Assembly (NCBI RefSeq): GCF_023520895.1
Contig: NZ_CP026029.1
Span: 124,001 to 188,000 of the forward strand
Direction: 5' to 3'
Origin: Paenibacillus sp. PK3_47
GTDB taxonomy: Bacteria; Bacillota; Bacilli; Paenibacillales; Paenibacillaceae
Length of the DNA stretch: 64,000 nt
How positions within the stretch are numbered: position 1 is the stretch's first letter; each line of letters opens with the position of its first letter. A program made the translations under genes and the position numbers. The notes under the pieces were generated by a model that worked only from the letters and a program-made list of their open reading frames with translations, had not been told where the DNA came from and ran no database searches. Positions 53,108 through 63,054 of this stretch are shown piece after piece.

Positions 53108-54109
53108 CTAATATTTATCCACAACCGCTCCGAGCACGGCTGCATTTACATAGGACTTCCCGCTCAGGCTCTGCAGCTCCTTTGCCGTCCCGGTTACAAC
53201 GACGCCCAACAGCTGTACGTCACTGGCCTCCGGTGCTGCTTTATCTTGTTTCAAATAATTTGAGATCCGCTCAAATTCTCTGTAATGCTTGCCTTTCATC
53301 TGAAGCCCGTATTCCAATGTCTGCAAAAAATCCTCCGGTTTCGGTGCAAACAACTCTTCCCATCTCCAGCCGTAACCGTATACCCGCCGAGCTGATTCCG
53401 GTAACGCATATTTCTCCGTGCTGCTGTCATTCGTAATAAATTCAAGCTTCTTTTTGTTGTCATACGTATCTACCCAATACCACCGCTGGGACAGCCCTTC
53501 CGGAAGCATGGCTTCAACCTCAGCCTGGGTATAGCTTTTATCAAACGAAACTGCCATCTCCACGAGCTTGCCGGGTTCCATTTGTCCCAGCAGGGGCAGG
53601 TCATTCAGCACTTTCCCGTTATAATTCACCCCGGGTACGTAGAACAGCATTTCCCGCTGTCCGCTTTGACTGTTATACGTCCGGTAGTATTCATAATTTT
53701 GGCTTTTCATTATTGGATCGGGAACATGGATACTGGAATAACCGCTGCCCAGCAGAGCGAACCGGCTGCTCATACTAAAACCCAGCTGCTTGGTATCCCA
53801 TACGACAGGGACTCCTTCCACAACCTTGTAAGTTTCAATCTCGACCTTGCCGGACAGAAATCCCAGATCAAGCTCTGTTCTTAATTCATAAAGGTTAGGA
53901 CTGCTGAGCTCCATCATCATTTTCTCCTCATCCAGTCCCCGCATGGCGAGCCAGCTTGTCAGATGAGCATTCCCCAGTATCCCGCCAAACCATACGATAA
54001 CCGCTGCAGCGAGAGAAATAAGGGTATTACGGATCAGTGTTTTCCGTTTGGCCTTCTTTATGACTTTTGAAAGATTCATATCATCCTTTTCTTCCCATGG
54101 AGCTGTCAT
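53108..54109 (-). CDS. Membrane-bound anti-sigma factor (Sigma_reg_N/C type)
   Basis: 333 residues. Short basic cytoplasmic start (LSKVIKKAKRKTLIRN), one membrane helix (TLISLAAAVIVWFGGILG), then an extracellular alpha/beta region with GYGWRWEELFA near 240. This is the Sigma_reg_N plus Sigma_reg_C plan (PF13800, PF13791). Its ATG overlaps the ECF sigma stop by four bases. Confidence 0.82.
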   Translation of the reverse strand: MTAPWEEKDDMNLSKVIKKAKRKTLIRNTLISLAAAVIVWFGGILGNAHLTSWLAMRGLDEEKMMMELSSPNLYELRTELDLGFLSGKVEIETYKVVEGVPVVWDTKQLGFSMSSRFALLGSGYSSIHVPDPIMKSQNYEYYRTYNSQSGQREMLFYVPGVNYNGKVLNDLPLLGQMEPGKLVEMAVSFDKSYTQAEVEAMLPEGLSQRWYWVDTYDNKKKLEFITNDSSTEKYALPESARRVYGYGWRWEELFAPKPEDFLQTLEYGLQMKGKHYREFERISNYLKQDKAAPEASDVQLLGVVVTGTAKELQSLSGKSYVNAAVLGAVVDKY

Positions 54110-54597
54110 TCCTCTTCACCTCTATATTTTTTTTGAAATTGCTTGCGGGCGCGGAACAATGCCGATTTGACCGTATCTGTCGTAATGCCAAGTAGCCCGG
54201 AAATCTCCTGGTAGGACAAGTCCAGCTCATATTTCATTATGATCAGCTGTTTGTGAAGGGGAAGCATCCTATTAAGAACGCGCTCAATATCTTCCCGCTT
54301 CTCTTTTAACAGCAAATGATCCTCCGGCAGTTCCGTATCCGGCACTTCTATATCATCAATCGGAATGACGAACCGCTTATTGCGGCGGCACAGATCATAG
54401 TAGCGGTTAATCGCGACTTTATATAACCATGCACTGAATTTGTTCTCATCAATGGAATCGATATACAAAAGTGCCTTATATACCGTATCCTGTACGATAT
54501 CCTCAGCGTCGGCTGCAGATGCCCCGAGACGGATCAAGTATTTCCGGATTTCCAGCATTTTGGGTTGAAGTATCTGATGTAGCTGCCCGGGCTTCAT
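54106..54597 (-). CDS. ECF-type RNA polymerase sigma factor
   Basis: 163 residues. Region 2 with ASAADAEDIVQDTVYKALLYID and KFSAWLYKVAINRYYDLCRR, region 4 with LIIMKYELDLSYQEISGLLGITTDTVKSALFRARKQF. The partner anti-sigma gene follows at 53108. AAAGGAGGTG lies close before ATG. Confidence 0.92.
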   Translation of the reverse strand: MKPGQLHQILQPKMLEIRKYLIRLGASAADAEDIVQDTVYKALLYIDSIDENKFSAWLYKVAINRYYDLCRRNKRFVIPIDDIEVPDTELPEDHLLLKEKREDIERVLNRMLPLHKQLIIMKYELDLSYQEISGLLGITTDTVKSALFRARKQFQKKYRGEEE

Positions 54598-54670
54598 CCT
54601 GCACCTCCTTTCGTATGTATAACGGTGAAGTTCCTTGAATGTTAGCTGCCCCGGATAAATTTCCGCAAAA

Positions 54671-54718
54671 AAATCCCCTTACCGCTAACAGTATACAGAT
54701 ACTGTGTGGTGTAAGGGG
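54671..54718 (-). terminator. Terminator of the MerR-GNAT-hydrolase operon
   Basis: CCCCTTAC pairs with GTAAGGGG around an inner ACAGTAT/ATACTGT stem; on the minus strand a run of seven T follows. It lies just past the stop at 54731. Confidence 0.85.
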
Positions 54719-54730
54719 GCCCATTAAATA

Positions 54731-55753
54731 TTAATGACTCAAAAAGTTTACGATCTCCTCCATATATCCTTTTACCGTTATATCCCTTGGAGCGAACAGG
54801 CTGATCAGCAGCGCACGCACCGGTGATTCCGCCGTAGCTGTGGCGAGCATGGAATGCTCTGTGTCCGGGAAAATTTTAACCCGCAGCAGTTCCGGGGGAC
54901 GTACTCCTTCACGGTATACCTTCTCTGTCTCATTGACATCCACATTCACATCATGATCGCCGAGCAGCAGAAGTACCGGGGAATTGAAGTTCTTCAGGTC
55001 ACCCGCTGCGTCTGAGGCAAAATTTTTACTGACAAAAAGCCAGCGGTCCTTATCCATAACCTTACCGCTACCGCCTGCAGCCTGTACATATTCCTCATAA
55101 GAGGCCCCTGCTTTCAGCAGGTCCTTGATCCCATCCTCGTAAGCTGCTTGCTTCGCGATCTCTTCCTGTGTATGGCCGTCCTGCTCCATCTGCTTCCGTG
55201 TATGATATTCTCCCTGGGATAACCAGTTAATAGCGGGAGACACGAGAATACTGAACGCCAGCGGCTCCACACCAGCCAGCTTCGGGATCACCCATCCGGC
55301 TTGGCTGGCTCCCCATACCCCTATGTTGTCTCTGTCGATCATCGGCTGTTTTCCCGCCCATGCCAAGGCCTGCCGCGCCTCCGTCACCCGGTCGTCCATG
55401 CTCTGGTGGAGCCAGTTCCCCTCCGAGCCGCCGATTCCGCGTTTGTTGAGGGACAGAGAGGCGTAACCAGCAGACGCAAGCTTCTCCCACAAAGGCTTAT
55501 ATCCGTCATTATGAGTAGAGTCAACGGGTCCGTCCCCATGTATGAACAGCACCAGTCCCAGTTTTCCGCTATAGCTGTCCGGCAGCGCCAATGTGCCTGC
55601 CAGTTTGCCTTGCGGCGACTCGATGACGACGGGGCGGAGGCTCATGTCAAAATCATTTTGCCACAGGATGTATCCTCCGGCCCCGCCAAGAAGCAGCACA
55701 ATGCTGAGAATCACCAGTCCCCACTTCTTGAACTTCTTTTTCATCTGCTTCAT
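54731..55753 (-). CDS. Membrane-anchored alpha/beta hydrolase
   Basis: 340 residues. One N-terminal helix (WGLVILSIVLLLGGAGGYIL) then an alpha/beta hydrolase domain: HGDGPVDSTHNDGYKPL (oxyanion loop region), nucleophile Ser in GVWGASQAGW, LLLGDHDVNVDVNE acidic residue and TEHSM as the His. It probably works outside the membrane on an ester or amide. Start ATG 55753 overlaps the GNAT stop (ATGA). Confidence 0.82.
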   Translation of the reverse strand: MKQMKKKFKKWGLVILSIVLLLGGAGGYILWQNDFDMSLRPVVIESPQGKLAGTLALPDSYSGKLGLVLFIHGDGPVDSTHNDGYKPLWEKLASAGYASLSLNKRGIGGSEGNWLHQSMDDRVTEARQALAWAGKQPMIDRDNIGVWGASQAGWVIPKLAGVEPLAFSILVSPAINWLSQGEYHTRKQMEQDGHTQEEIAKQAAYEDGIKDLLKAGASYEEYVQAAGGSGKVMDKDRWLFVSKNFASDAAGDLKNFNSPVLLLLGDHDVNVDVNETEKVYREGVRPPELLRVKIFPDTEHSMLATATAESPVRALLISLFAPRDITVKGYMEEIVNFLSH

Positions 55754-56370
55754 TTTCCTTTCATGTAAATCATGTATCTCCACTCCTGCTCACCGAAAAG
55801 AACACTCATCAGGACGCTGCGCTTCGCCTCCGATGTCCGGAAGCCAAACCGTTCATACAGCCGCCGCGCCCCGTCGTTACTGCCTGAGACATGCAAGCTT
55901 AAATACCGGATGTCCGGCTTCTTTGCCGCTTCACATCGCGCCCACTCCAGCATGTAACCGCCGACTCCTCTTCCCCGGTACCGGGAATCGACCGATATGT
56001 CCGCAATATAGCCCTCATGCTTTGCAGGCATGTGACTGAGCAGAAGCAGCCGTACCGCTATCTCCAGCCTTGTCCCCAGCCCGATGCCGTGCAGCTCCTG
56101 CCAGACTTTTAATAATCGCTGCGTTTCCTGTTCAGCGGCGGGGGACAGCTGCCACTGCACAGCCATGCTGCCTGCGATGCTCCCGTTTATCGTAACGACA
56201 ACCCGCTCAATGTTACCGGCTTCTGAATCCAATCGAAGAAGCTTGTGCATTATGGAAGCAGCTTGGCTTTCGTCCATCCGGGGCCCAGGCATCAGCTTGC
56301 CTGCGAAACCTTGGGTCAGCAGCCTGCTGACTGGAACCTCATAAGCCGGCTTCATCGCTTCGATAACCAT
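55750..56370 (-). CDS. GNAT acetyltransferase
   Basis: 206 residues from ATG 56370 (GGGAG upstream). The acetyl-CoA motif is ISVDSRYRGRGVGGYMLEWA; C-terminal block DGARRLYERFGFRTSE. Cytoplasmic. Middle gene of a MerR operon, overlapping both neighbours. Confidence 0.85.
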   Translation of the reverse strand: MVIEAMKPAYEVPVSRLLTQGFAGKLMPGPRMDESQAASIMHKLLRLDSEAGNIERVVVTINGSIAGSMAVQWQLSPAAEQETQRLLKVWQELHGIGLGTRLEIAVRLLLLSHMPAKHEGYIADISVDSRYRGRGVGGYMLEWARCEAAKKPDIRYLSLHVSGSNDGARRLYERFGFRTSEAKRSVLMSVLFGEQEWRYMIYMKGK

Positions 56371-57185
56371 TGGGTCTCCCACTGCTCAACCTCCTCTGCT
56401 GTCCGGTGTTGTACGTGAGTCATGCCGCTGATTGGAGCGGACAGCTCATAATGCAGGAGCTCGCGGGTAAACAGGGACAGGTAAGACTTTTCCGCCAAAA
56501 CAAGCGGCCCACCGAGCGGAATAGAATGTTCATCTGCATATGACAGAAACCGCTCTAAATGCCGGTCAAGCTCTTCTTCGTTCCCAATAGTAAACCGGCA
56601 TGTTAAATACTCACCCTGCGGCAGCACCAAATCCGGAAGTGTATCGCCAGACTGGACGCAGATCTGCAAGCTTCCCGTGTCTGTATACACATAGTGCAGA
56701 TCACTTTCATGAAGGCGGGCCAGTGTACTGTCCTGTTGAACCAGCATGCGTGCACTCAGCGCTGTATCGGGACCGGTTTCAATCCAGCAGCTAAGCGGAA
56801 GGGCTTCTCTGTTGGTGACCATGTACTCGTTCGTTCTCCGTCCAAAATTGTCGTATTCTTCAAGCACCTTCGTCATAAAACCGCTGAGCTGCTGCAGCCG
56901 CTCAATCTCCTGCTCCACAGTGGACACCGATTGCTGCAGCAGGTGCTGCATCCCTTCTTCCGTCCCCTTCTCCATCCACTCGCGGATGGCTTGGACAGAC
57001 AACCCCAGCTTGCGCAGCAGCAGAATGTGGGAGAGCTGGTAGACTTCATCGATGCCGTACATGCGGTAGCCGTTGTCATCCGCATAAGCCGGAGGCAGCA
57101 CACCCTTTTCCTCAAAATACCGGATCTGGTGCGTGGACACCTGCATGAGCGCGGCCAGCTCGCTGATGGTAATTTCTTGTTTCAC
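56352..57185 (-). CDS. MerR-family transcriptional regulator
   Basis: 277 residues. Helix-turn-helix and wing in ITISELAALMQVSTHQIRYFEEKGVLPPAYADDNGYRMY, a coiled linker (TVEQEIERLQQLSGF), then a C-terminal GyrI-like effector domain (about 120-270). This BmrR-like plan binds small hydrophobic effectors. It leads an operon with GNAT and hydrolase genes and its own promoter has a stretched spacer with a palindrome, so it activates itself and the operon. Confidence 0.88.
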   Translation of the reverse strand: MKQEITISELAALMQVSTHQIRYFEEKGVLPPAYADDNGYRMYGIDEVYQLSHILLLRKLGLSVQAIREWMEKGTEEGMQHLLQQSVSTVEQEIERLQQLSGFMTKVLEEYDNFGRRTNEYMVTNREALPLSCWIETGPDTALSARMLVQQDSTLARLHESDLHYVYTDTGSLQICVQSGDTLPDLVLPQGEYLTCRFTIGNEEELDRHLERFLSYADEHSIPLGGPLVLAEKSYLSLFTRELLHYELSAPISGMTHVQHRTAEEVEQWETQWLSKR

Positions 57186-57207
57186 TTTGTCTCACTCCTT
57201 ACAGCTT

Positions 57208-57238
57208 AAGATACACCTTAGGTCAGACCTAATGTCAA
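57208..57238 (-). promoter_or_regulatory. MerR-controlled promoter with 19-bp spacer
   Basis: On the minus strand TTGACA, a 19-bp spacer, TATCTT. The spacer contains TTAGGTC-T-GACCTAA, a perfect 7-bp-arm palindrome. This is the classic MerR promoter, where regulator twisting restores the geometry. Confidence 0.85.
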
Positions 57239-57254
57239 CTCTCTATTCAAAGAT

Positions 57255-57284
57255 CAAAAAAAGAACCTCTTATCGAGATTCTTT
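57255..57284 (-). terminator. Terminator of the BceAB-like genes
   Basis: AAAGAA.CTC/GAG.TTCTTT stem; on the minus strand TTTTTTTGATC follows. 22 bp past the permease stop. Confidence 0.75.
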
Positions 57285-57306
57285 TAATAACATCTGTAAT
57301 CCATCC

Positions 57307-59247
57307 CTACAACGACTCCCGGATCACCCTCTTATAATACAGCACAGACAGGAAGCCGAAGATCGAGTACAGCACGGTATACAGCAGCATGACGATGATC
57401 ATCGGGGTCAGCATCTCCGTACCGAAGAAGAACCAGCCCGATTTGACGGCAAAATAGCTGTGGCACAAGCCGACGACCAGCGGAATGCCGAAGTTGAACA
57501 GCTGCTTGAACTGGATGCCGCGCAGCAGGTCACCTTGCGTGAAGCCCAGCTTCCGCAAAATTGTGTACCCTGCTTTCTCCTCTTCCCCTTCATCCATCTG
57601 CTTAAAGTACAGAATACAGCCGGAGGTAATGAGGAAGGTCAATCCCAGGAACCCGACGATGAACATAATCAATCCCATGTTGTTGCGCTGGTTCAATTCA
57701 TATTGATACTGGGAAAAGCTTGGCGATCTCGGTTCATTATCGTTGTAAATTTGATTGGCTTCTTGTATTTGTGAACGGTCAGCCAGGTCGATGCCGTAAT
57801 ACGCGGCCAATTTTTCGCTCTTTTGCAGGGCCGGATCAATCAGCTGGAGGAATTCCTGGAATACAGTATCATCTACGACAAAAATTCCTGCGCCCCCGCT
57901 GTAATAATAGGGCAATACGGATTCATCTGAAACACCTGTAAGCTGCAGTTTAGTTACGCCTTCCGTAGTCTTGAAACCTAGTTCACCGGTCTCCTTCAGA
58001 GACACAAAGTTTTTTAGTGCACTGCTGTAGCCTATGATCCGGGTTTCGCCCGGTTTGAGATCCATGCCTTCTACATCTCTCTCACTGATCACCGAGGTGG
58101 ACAGCAATTGGTCCTCAGGATCCTTGAAGATTGCAGTGTCCATAATTTGCGCTGCATCCACTTCCATCTTTACAGGCTGAATTTTAATCTCCTTATAGCG
58201 GATTCCCTTGGCATCCAGCGCCTGGACAAACTTCTCTTTGGCTTCCAGCTCGGCATACCCGAAGTCATTCGGGGAGCTTTCTTTAGCCGTCGCTTCTGCC
58301 GAATAATAGGAGATATAGCTCAGGGACAGCAGGCCGATCGCCAGCGCCGACACTGTAGTAATAATCGTCAGCAGCAGCGCGTTCGATTTCATCCGGAACA
58401 TGATTGACGAAAGGGACAGCACCTCATTGATCGACAGATATCCCTTTTTACTCTTGCGGACCGCATTGAACACAAAGCTGACAGAGCCTTTATAAAAAAG
58501 ATACGTCCCCACAATAACCAGACCCAGAATAAGCACCATCGCAATCATCAGCTCATTCATCGCCGTAAATTTGCCGCTGAACAGCTGGGTAGAAGTGTAA
58601 TAACCTGCCCCGACAAACCCTAGCCCCAGAAGACCGAGAATGATTTCCCAGACGGACATTTTTTTGATCCGCTCCTGGGCAGTTGAATTCACTTTGAATA
58701 AGGAAAGAATGCTTTGGCCTTTTATAAAAGTGTAGTTCATCAGCATGATCAGCACATAGATCGCGGCAAACACCACAACCGTACGCACCAGGGCATCCGT
58801 GGAGAAGCGCAGCTTGGCCATTTCCTCGACCTGCAGGATTTTGAACAGGATCATCAGAATGAGACGCGATACCGCGAACCCGGCGCCGATGCCTAGAGCC
58901 ATGGACCCGAAATACAGGATCAGATTCTCCGCGCTCAGCAGCCTGAAAATTTTGCCCTTGGTCAGCCCGATCAGCTGGAACAATCCAATCTCCCGGCTGC
59001 GCCGCTTGATGAAGATCGTGTTGGCATACAGCAGGAAGATAGCCACAATCGCTACCAGCAGAATAGAAGATGTACCTATGGCCGCTCCGCCTTTGACAGA
59101 ACCCGCAACCTCATCCATCGCCGGGTCAAACTGCAGGGTCACAAAGGAGAAATACAGTGCCACACTGAAGATCAGTGCAAATACATACAGATAGTAGTTT
59201 TTAATGTTCTTTTTGAGATTGCGCAGAATGATGTAATTCAGGCTCAT
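57307..59247 (-). CDS. BceB-type ABC permease (peptide-antibiotic resistance and sensing)
   Basis: 646 residues, about ten membrane helices in the FtsX/BceB order: one helix near the start, three grouped near 55-185, a pair around 215-260, then one at about 285-310, a large extracellular domain of some 200 residues (from about 325 to 525), and three at the C-terminus. In Bce systems this domain detects peptide antibiotics such as bacitracin and signals to the sensor kinase. Overlaps the ATPase gene by four bases. Confidence 0.9.
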   Translation of the reverse strand: MSLNYIILRNLKKNIKNYYLYVFALIFSVALYFSFVTLQFDPAMDEVAGSVKGGAAIGTSSILLVAIVAIFLLYANTIFIKRRSREIGLFQLIGLTKGKIFRLLSAENLILYFGSMALGIGAGFAVSRLILMILFKILQVEEMAKLRFSTDALVRTVVVFAAIYVLIMLMNYTFIKGQSILSLFKVNSTAQERIKKMSVWEIILGLLGLGFVGAGYYTSTQLFSGKFTAMNELMIAMVLILGLVIVGTYLFYKGSVSFVFNAVRKSKKGYLSINEVLSLSSIMFRMKSNALLLTIITTVSALAIGLLSLSYISYYSAEATAKESSPNDFGYAELEAKEKFVQALDAKGIRYKEIKIQPVKMEVDAAQIMDTAIFKDPEDQLLSTSVISERDVEGMDLKPGETRIIGYSSALKNFVSLKETGELGFKTTEGVTKLQLTGVSDESVLPYYYSGGAGIFVVDDTVFQEFLQLIDPALQKSEKLAAYYGIDLADRSQIQEANQIYNDNEPRSPSFSQYQYELNQRNNMGLIMFIVGFLGLTFLITSGCILYFKQMDEGEEEKAGYTILRKLGFTQGDLLRGIQFKQLFNFGIPLVVGLCHSYFAVKSGWFFFGTEMLTPMIIVMLLYTVLYSIFGFLSVLYYKRVIRESL

Positions 59248-59999
59248 TGCTGAACACCGCCCAATACGCCCTGGGTTTTGATGATGTCATTAAAGAACGA
59301 CTGGCGCGATTCGTCACCTTTGTTCAGCTGGGTATAAATTTGTCCGTCACGGATGAACACTACCCGGCTGCAGTAGCTGGCTGCCACAGGATCGTGGGTA
59401 ACCATAACAATGGTCGCCTGACGCTTGCTGTTCATGTCAGACAGTTTGTTCAGCAGATCAGATGCGGACTTGGAATCCAGCGCCCCTGTAGGCTCATCGG
59501 CAAAAATAATACTCGGATCATGCACAAACGCCCGCGCCGCCGAGGTCCGCTGCTTCTGACCGCCCGATATTTCCGCCGGGTACTTATCCTTCAGCTCATG
59601 GATACCCAGCTCCTTCGATACCTGATCGAACTTCTGGTGGGCATCTTTCTTGGAAATGCCGGTGATGGACAGCGGCAGCAGCACATTCTCTTTGACAGTC
59701 AGCGTGTCGAGCAGATTGTATTCCTGAAAAATAAAGCCCAAGTGATGCTTGCGGAATTCAGCCAGCTGCTTCTCCTTCATCCCGGTAAATTCTTTGCCTT
59801 CAATTTCAATCGTGCCCTGGCTGACCCGGTCGATGGAGGACAGCACATTCAAGAGCGTTGTTTTGCCTGATCCCGACGCGCCCATGATGCCGACGAACTC
59901 GCCTTTGTTCACCTGCAGGTCAATCCCCTTCAGAACCTCCTGCTTATTGAATTTGTTGCCATATGTCTTGTAAATTTTATTTGCCTGTAAAATCACCAT
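59244..59999 (-). CDS. BceA-type ABC ATPase
   Basis: 251 residues. Walker [11 protein letters not shown]-loop [10 protein letters not shown], signature [15 protein letters not shown], Walker [15 protein letters not shown]-loop VTHDP. Pairs with the permease at 57307. Confidence 0.92.
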   Translation of the reverse strand: MVILQANKIYKTYGNKFNKQEVLKGIDLQVNKGEFVGIMGASGSGKTTLLNVLSSIDRVSQGTIEIEGKEFTGMKEKQLAEFRKHHLGFIFQEYNLLDTLTVKENVLLPLSITGISKKDAHQKFDQVSKELGIHELKDKYPAEISGGQKQRTSAARAFVHDPSIIFADEPTGALDSKSASDLLNKLSDMNSKRQATIVMVTHDPVAASYCSRVVFIRDGQIYTQLNKGDESRQSFFNDIIKTQGVLGGVQQ

Positions 60000-60081
60000 G
60001 TATACCCCACTCCTTTTCTATAGCTCTATCTTAAGCGGGATTGCACTTGTTTTCCTGCGATTCACCGAACAATATGAAGGG

Positions 60082-60105
60082 GCATGTGACATTATCGTCA
60101 CATGC
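60082..60105. promoter_or_regulatory. 24-bp inverted repeat, candidate BceR-type operator
   Basis: GCATGTGAC-ATTATC-GTCACATGC, perfect 9-bp arms, 83 bp before the BceA-like start and 78 bp before the deaminase-like gene. It is placed to serve the divergent promoters; the two-component system at 61153-62843 is the obvious candidate regulator. Confidence 0.6.
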
Positions 60106-60182
60106 CTGTTATTCCCGGTGATATATTTAACAGGGGAGCCATTCCTCAGAATTCTTTGTCACTGTTTAAAAAGGAGGCTGTC

Positions 60183-61121
60183 ATGACACATCCCTTTGTC
60201 ACCGCACTCACCAACCACTCGCTTTCGGAATTGCAGATGATACCCAAAAGTGATCTTCACAATCATGCGGGACGCGGAGGAAACCGCAGATATATCGAAG
60301 CCTGGGCCAACACCCCCATCCGGCCGCCTGCTGCCAAATTCGCCTCCTTGGCGGAAATGCAGGAGTGGTTCACCAGCCATGTAAAATGCCACTGCCCGGG
60401 GTTCGGAGGATACCTGAAACGCATAGAGGCTTCCTTTGTTCAGGCTGCTTGCGATCGTATTGAGCTGCTGTCCATGAGCTTTGGACCGGACGAAATCGGC
60501 CTGCTGGGCGGCATGGAGGCTTTTATACATACGATGGATACTCTACGCCGGCAATATTCCCCGCAGACCCGGTTCCTGCCGGAATTATCTTTACTTAGCA
60601 GTACTAATGTTGATCTTATAAGTGACCAGCTGGAAGAGATTTTCTCGTACCGCTGGTTCCATTCCATCGATATCAGCGGTCAGGAGCTGGCTCAGCCGAT
60701 CCGCAATTTCCAGGCTATTTACCGTCAAGCGAAGACTGCCGGGCTTGTGCTGAAGGCTCATTCCGGTGAATTCGGCACCGCCGATGAGGTGATGGAAGCG
60801 GTAGAAACGCTGGAGCTGCAGGAGATTCATCACGGTATTGCCGCAGCACAGTCGCCTCAGATTATGAAATGGCTCGCATCCCACAGCATCCGGTTAAATG
60901 TCTGTCCTACCAGCAATGTGATGCTGGGCCGGGTTAACGGTTATTCCAGTCATCCCATCAGGACACTGTATGATTACGGAGTGCCGGTAACGGTCAACAC
61001 GGATGATCTCCTGATTTTTGACCAGAGTGTCTCTGAGGAATATCTGAATTTGTACACTGCCGGACTTTTGTCAGCAGCCGAGCTTGATGTTATACGGGAA
61101 GCAGGACTGGCAGCATATTAA
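60183..61121 (+). CDS. Adenosine deaminase-like amidohydrolase
   Basis: 312 residues from ATG 60183 (AAAGGAGG five bases upstream). The metal and catalytic residues match adenosine/adenine deaminases: H26-x-H28 in LHNHAG, H193 and E196 in AHSGEFG, H216-H217 in EIHHGI and D274-D275 in NTDDL. The HAGE and HGH motifs are altered (HSGE, HHG), so the exact substrate may differ. It sits on the opposite strand between the transporter and the two-component genes of the Bce module. Confidence 0.85.
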   Translation: MTHPFVTALTNHSLSELQMIPKSDLHNHAGRGGNRRYIEAWANTPIRPPAAKFASLAEMQEWFTSHVKCHCPGFGGYLKRIEASFVQAACDRIELLSMSFGPDEIGLLGGMEAFIHTMDTLRRQYSPQTRFLPELSLLSSTNVDLISDQLEEIFSYRWFHSIDISGQELAQPIRNFQAIYRQAKTAGLVLKAHSGEFGTADEVMEAVETLELQEIHHGIAAAQSPQIMKWLASHSIRLNVCPTSNVMLGRVNGYSSHPIRTLYDYGVPVTVNTDDLLIFDQSVSEEYLNLYTAGLLSAAELDVIREAGLAAY

Positions 61122-61152
61122 CAAACCCGATAATCCCTTATAATATCCGGCA

Positions 61153-62157
61153 TTATGTGCCTGAAATACTCACAAAATCATTCTCTTTCGGAAAAACGAG
61201 AATAAATTTCGCACCAGCTCCCGGAGCCGAGTCCACCTCAATCCGGATCAACAGCGGCTCTGCCACCTGCTTGGTCAAATATAGTCCCATGCCGGTAGCG
61301 GCCCCTTCCTGGCGCCCGAGGACAGACGTGAACCCTTTATCAAAAATCCGCGGCAAATCCTTGGGCTCAATGCCCTTTCCCTGGTCTTCAATAACGAGCA
61401 CAGCATGTCCGTCCGCTTCATGGCTCATCACCGTGATATCCGATGCCTCACTGTATTTCACGGCATTCGTGAGCAGCTGGCGGAGCATAAACCCGAGCCA
61501 CTTGCCGTCAGTCAGCACTTCCTCTACCTCCAGCGATACGTCAAACCCGATGCCTTTGGAAATACACCAGGATTTAAGTGCCCGGATCTCCCGGTTCAGA
61601 ACCGGCTCCAGCGCGGTGTTCTCGATGAACAGGTCATTGCGCATGAACGGAATCCGTTTCTGGTGCAGCTGCTGGTCCAGCAGATGATGAATCCGCAGCC
61701 ACTCGAACATCAACTGGCTTTGCAGCGTTTCATCCGGGAGCCGTTCGATCATCAGCTGCATGGCGGTGAGCGGTGTTTTGACCTCATGGATCCAGGCCAG
61801 CAGATCATCCTTCTCCTGCTCCAGCAGATGGTAATTCACCGAAGATTCCTTCCGGTAACGTTCCGTCTGTGAAGTTACAGCCTCCTGTACAATGTTCTCA
61901 AATGGACTGCCCGCCTCCCTGAACATTTCCAGATCATACACCTCATCCCAGGATTCTATTGTCCTGTAGAACCGGGTCTCTCTTTGGTATCTCAAAAAAA
62001 CAAACAGTGTGCAGACCAGCACGTTCAGCAGCACGATGTACAGAATCGGCAGAAACGGAATGGAGGCATCTACGTACGCCACGAACAGAATAACCAGCTG
62101 AATCCCGGCCAGCAGGAGCAGCCAGCTGCCTCTTTCCTGTATGTATTTCTTGATCAT
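61153..62157 (-). CDS. BceS-type intramembrane-sensing histidine kinase
   Basis: 334 residues. Two adjacent membrane helices (WLLLLAGIQLVILFVAYV and PFLPILYIVLLNVLVCTLFVFL) with only a few residues outside, so no sensor domain: it needs the BceB-like permease for detection. Phospho-accepting His in WIHEVKTPLTAMQL, ATP boxes LLTNAVKYSE and IEDQGKGIEPKDLPRIF. Overlaps the regulator gene by four bases. Confidence 0.9.
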   Translation of the reverse strand: MIKKYIQERGSWLLLLAGIQLVILFVAYVDASIPFLPILYIVLLNVLVCTLFVFLRYQRETRFYRTIESWDEVYDLEMFREAGSPFENIVQEAVTSQTERYRKESSVNYHLLEQEKDDLLAWIHEVKTPLTAMQLMIERLPDETLQSQLMFEWLRIHHLLDQQLHQKRIPFMRNDLFIENTALEPVLNREIRALKSWCISKGIGFDVSLEVEEVLTDGKWLGFMLRQLLTNAVKYSEASDITVMSHEADGHAVLVIEDQGKGIEPKDLPRIFDKGFTSVLGRQEGAATGMGLYLTKQVAEPLLIRIEVDSAPGAGAKFILVFPKENDFVSISGT

Positions 62158-62843
62158 AGTACTGCCTCTTCGGTCGCCATATAACCCTGTCCCACGCGGG
62201 TTTCGATATAGGTGTCCAGCCCCAGCGGTTCCAGCTTTTTGCGCAGCCGGTTCACGTTTACCGTCAGTGTATTGTCGCTCACAAAATGCTCATTGTCCCA
62301 TAAGCTTTTTATAATATCCTCCCGGTCTACGATCTGATCCTTGCGCTCGACCAGAATTTTCAGGATATACATCTCATTTTTGGTCAGCAGTGCAGAGCCA
62401 TGGCTGTTCGTTACCGTATTCTTGACGTATTCAATCGTTGCGCCGCGCCACGTCTTCAGCTCTGTCCGCTCACTGCTGTAATTGTACACCCGGCGGAGCG
62501 TGGCCTGGATTTTGGCGATTAACACTTCAAAATGGAACGGCTTCTGCATGAAGTCATCCGCCCCCAGCTGCATCGACATGACCATATCGCTCGGATGATC
62601 ACGGGAAGAGAGAAAAATAATCGGCACATTGGAGTGCGCCCGGATCATCCGGCACCAGTGGAACCCGTCGAACAGCGGCAGCTGAATGTCGATGATCACC
62701 AGCTCCGGCTTCACTGACGTAAACTCCTGCAGCACTTTGGAGAAATCGGTAACCCCGTGGACATCGTAGGACCATTGGGATAACCGTTCCTTGATCTCAT
62801 TAAATAAAGTAACATCGTCTTCAACCAGCATAATTTTGAACAA
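62154..62843 (-). CDS. BceR-type response regulator (OmpR/PhoB family)
   Basis: 229 residues. Receiver domain with VEDDV, phospho-accepting Asp in LVIIDIQLPLFDG and LSSRDHPSD; C-terminal winged helix with NEMYILKILVERKDQIVDREDIIKSLW and NTLTVNVNRLRKKLE. Start read as TTG 62843 (MFKIMLVEDD, the typical opening, with GGGGGG seven bases upstream); ATG 62831 would remove four residues. Likely target is the palindrome at 60082. Confidence 0.9.
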   Translation of the reverse strand: MFKIMLVEDDVTLFNEIKERLSQWSYDVHGVTDFSKVLQEFTSVKPELVIIDIQLPLFDGFHWCRMIRAHSNVPIIFLSSRDHPSDMVMSMQLGADDFMQKPFHFEVLIAKIQATLRRVYNYSSERTELKTWRGATIEYVKNTVTNSHGSALLTKNEMYILKILVERKDQIVDREDIIKSLWDNEHFVSDNTLTVNVNRLRKKLEPLGLDTYIETRVGQGYMATEEAVL

Positions 62844-62936
62844 AAGAGGGCCCCCCGTTAGATTGAGCTATGTAATACGGACATTGTAATTCCAGGGATA
62901 TAACTTTATAGCTAAACCGTCAAAATTCAGTAAACA

Positions 62937-62980
62937 AAAAAAGCACCAGAAACAGGCCTCACGGACTGATCCTGGTGTTT
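62937..62980 (-). terminator. Terminator of the phospholipase D-like gene
   Basis: AAGCACCAG pairs with CTGGTGTTT over a 22-base loop; on the minus strand a T run follows. Confidence 0.7.
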
Positions 62981-63054
62981 CCAAGAATCCCTTATGATAG
63001 GTTTATTATACTTTGACGTTTATAATGTTTTCAAGTATGTGCACAAAAATCCCC

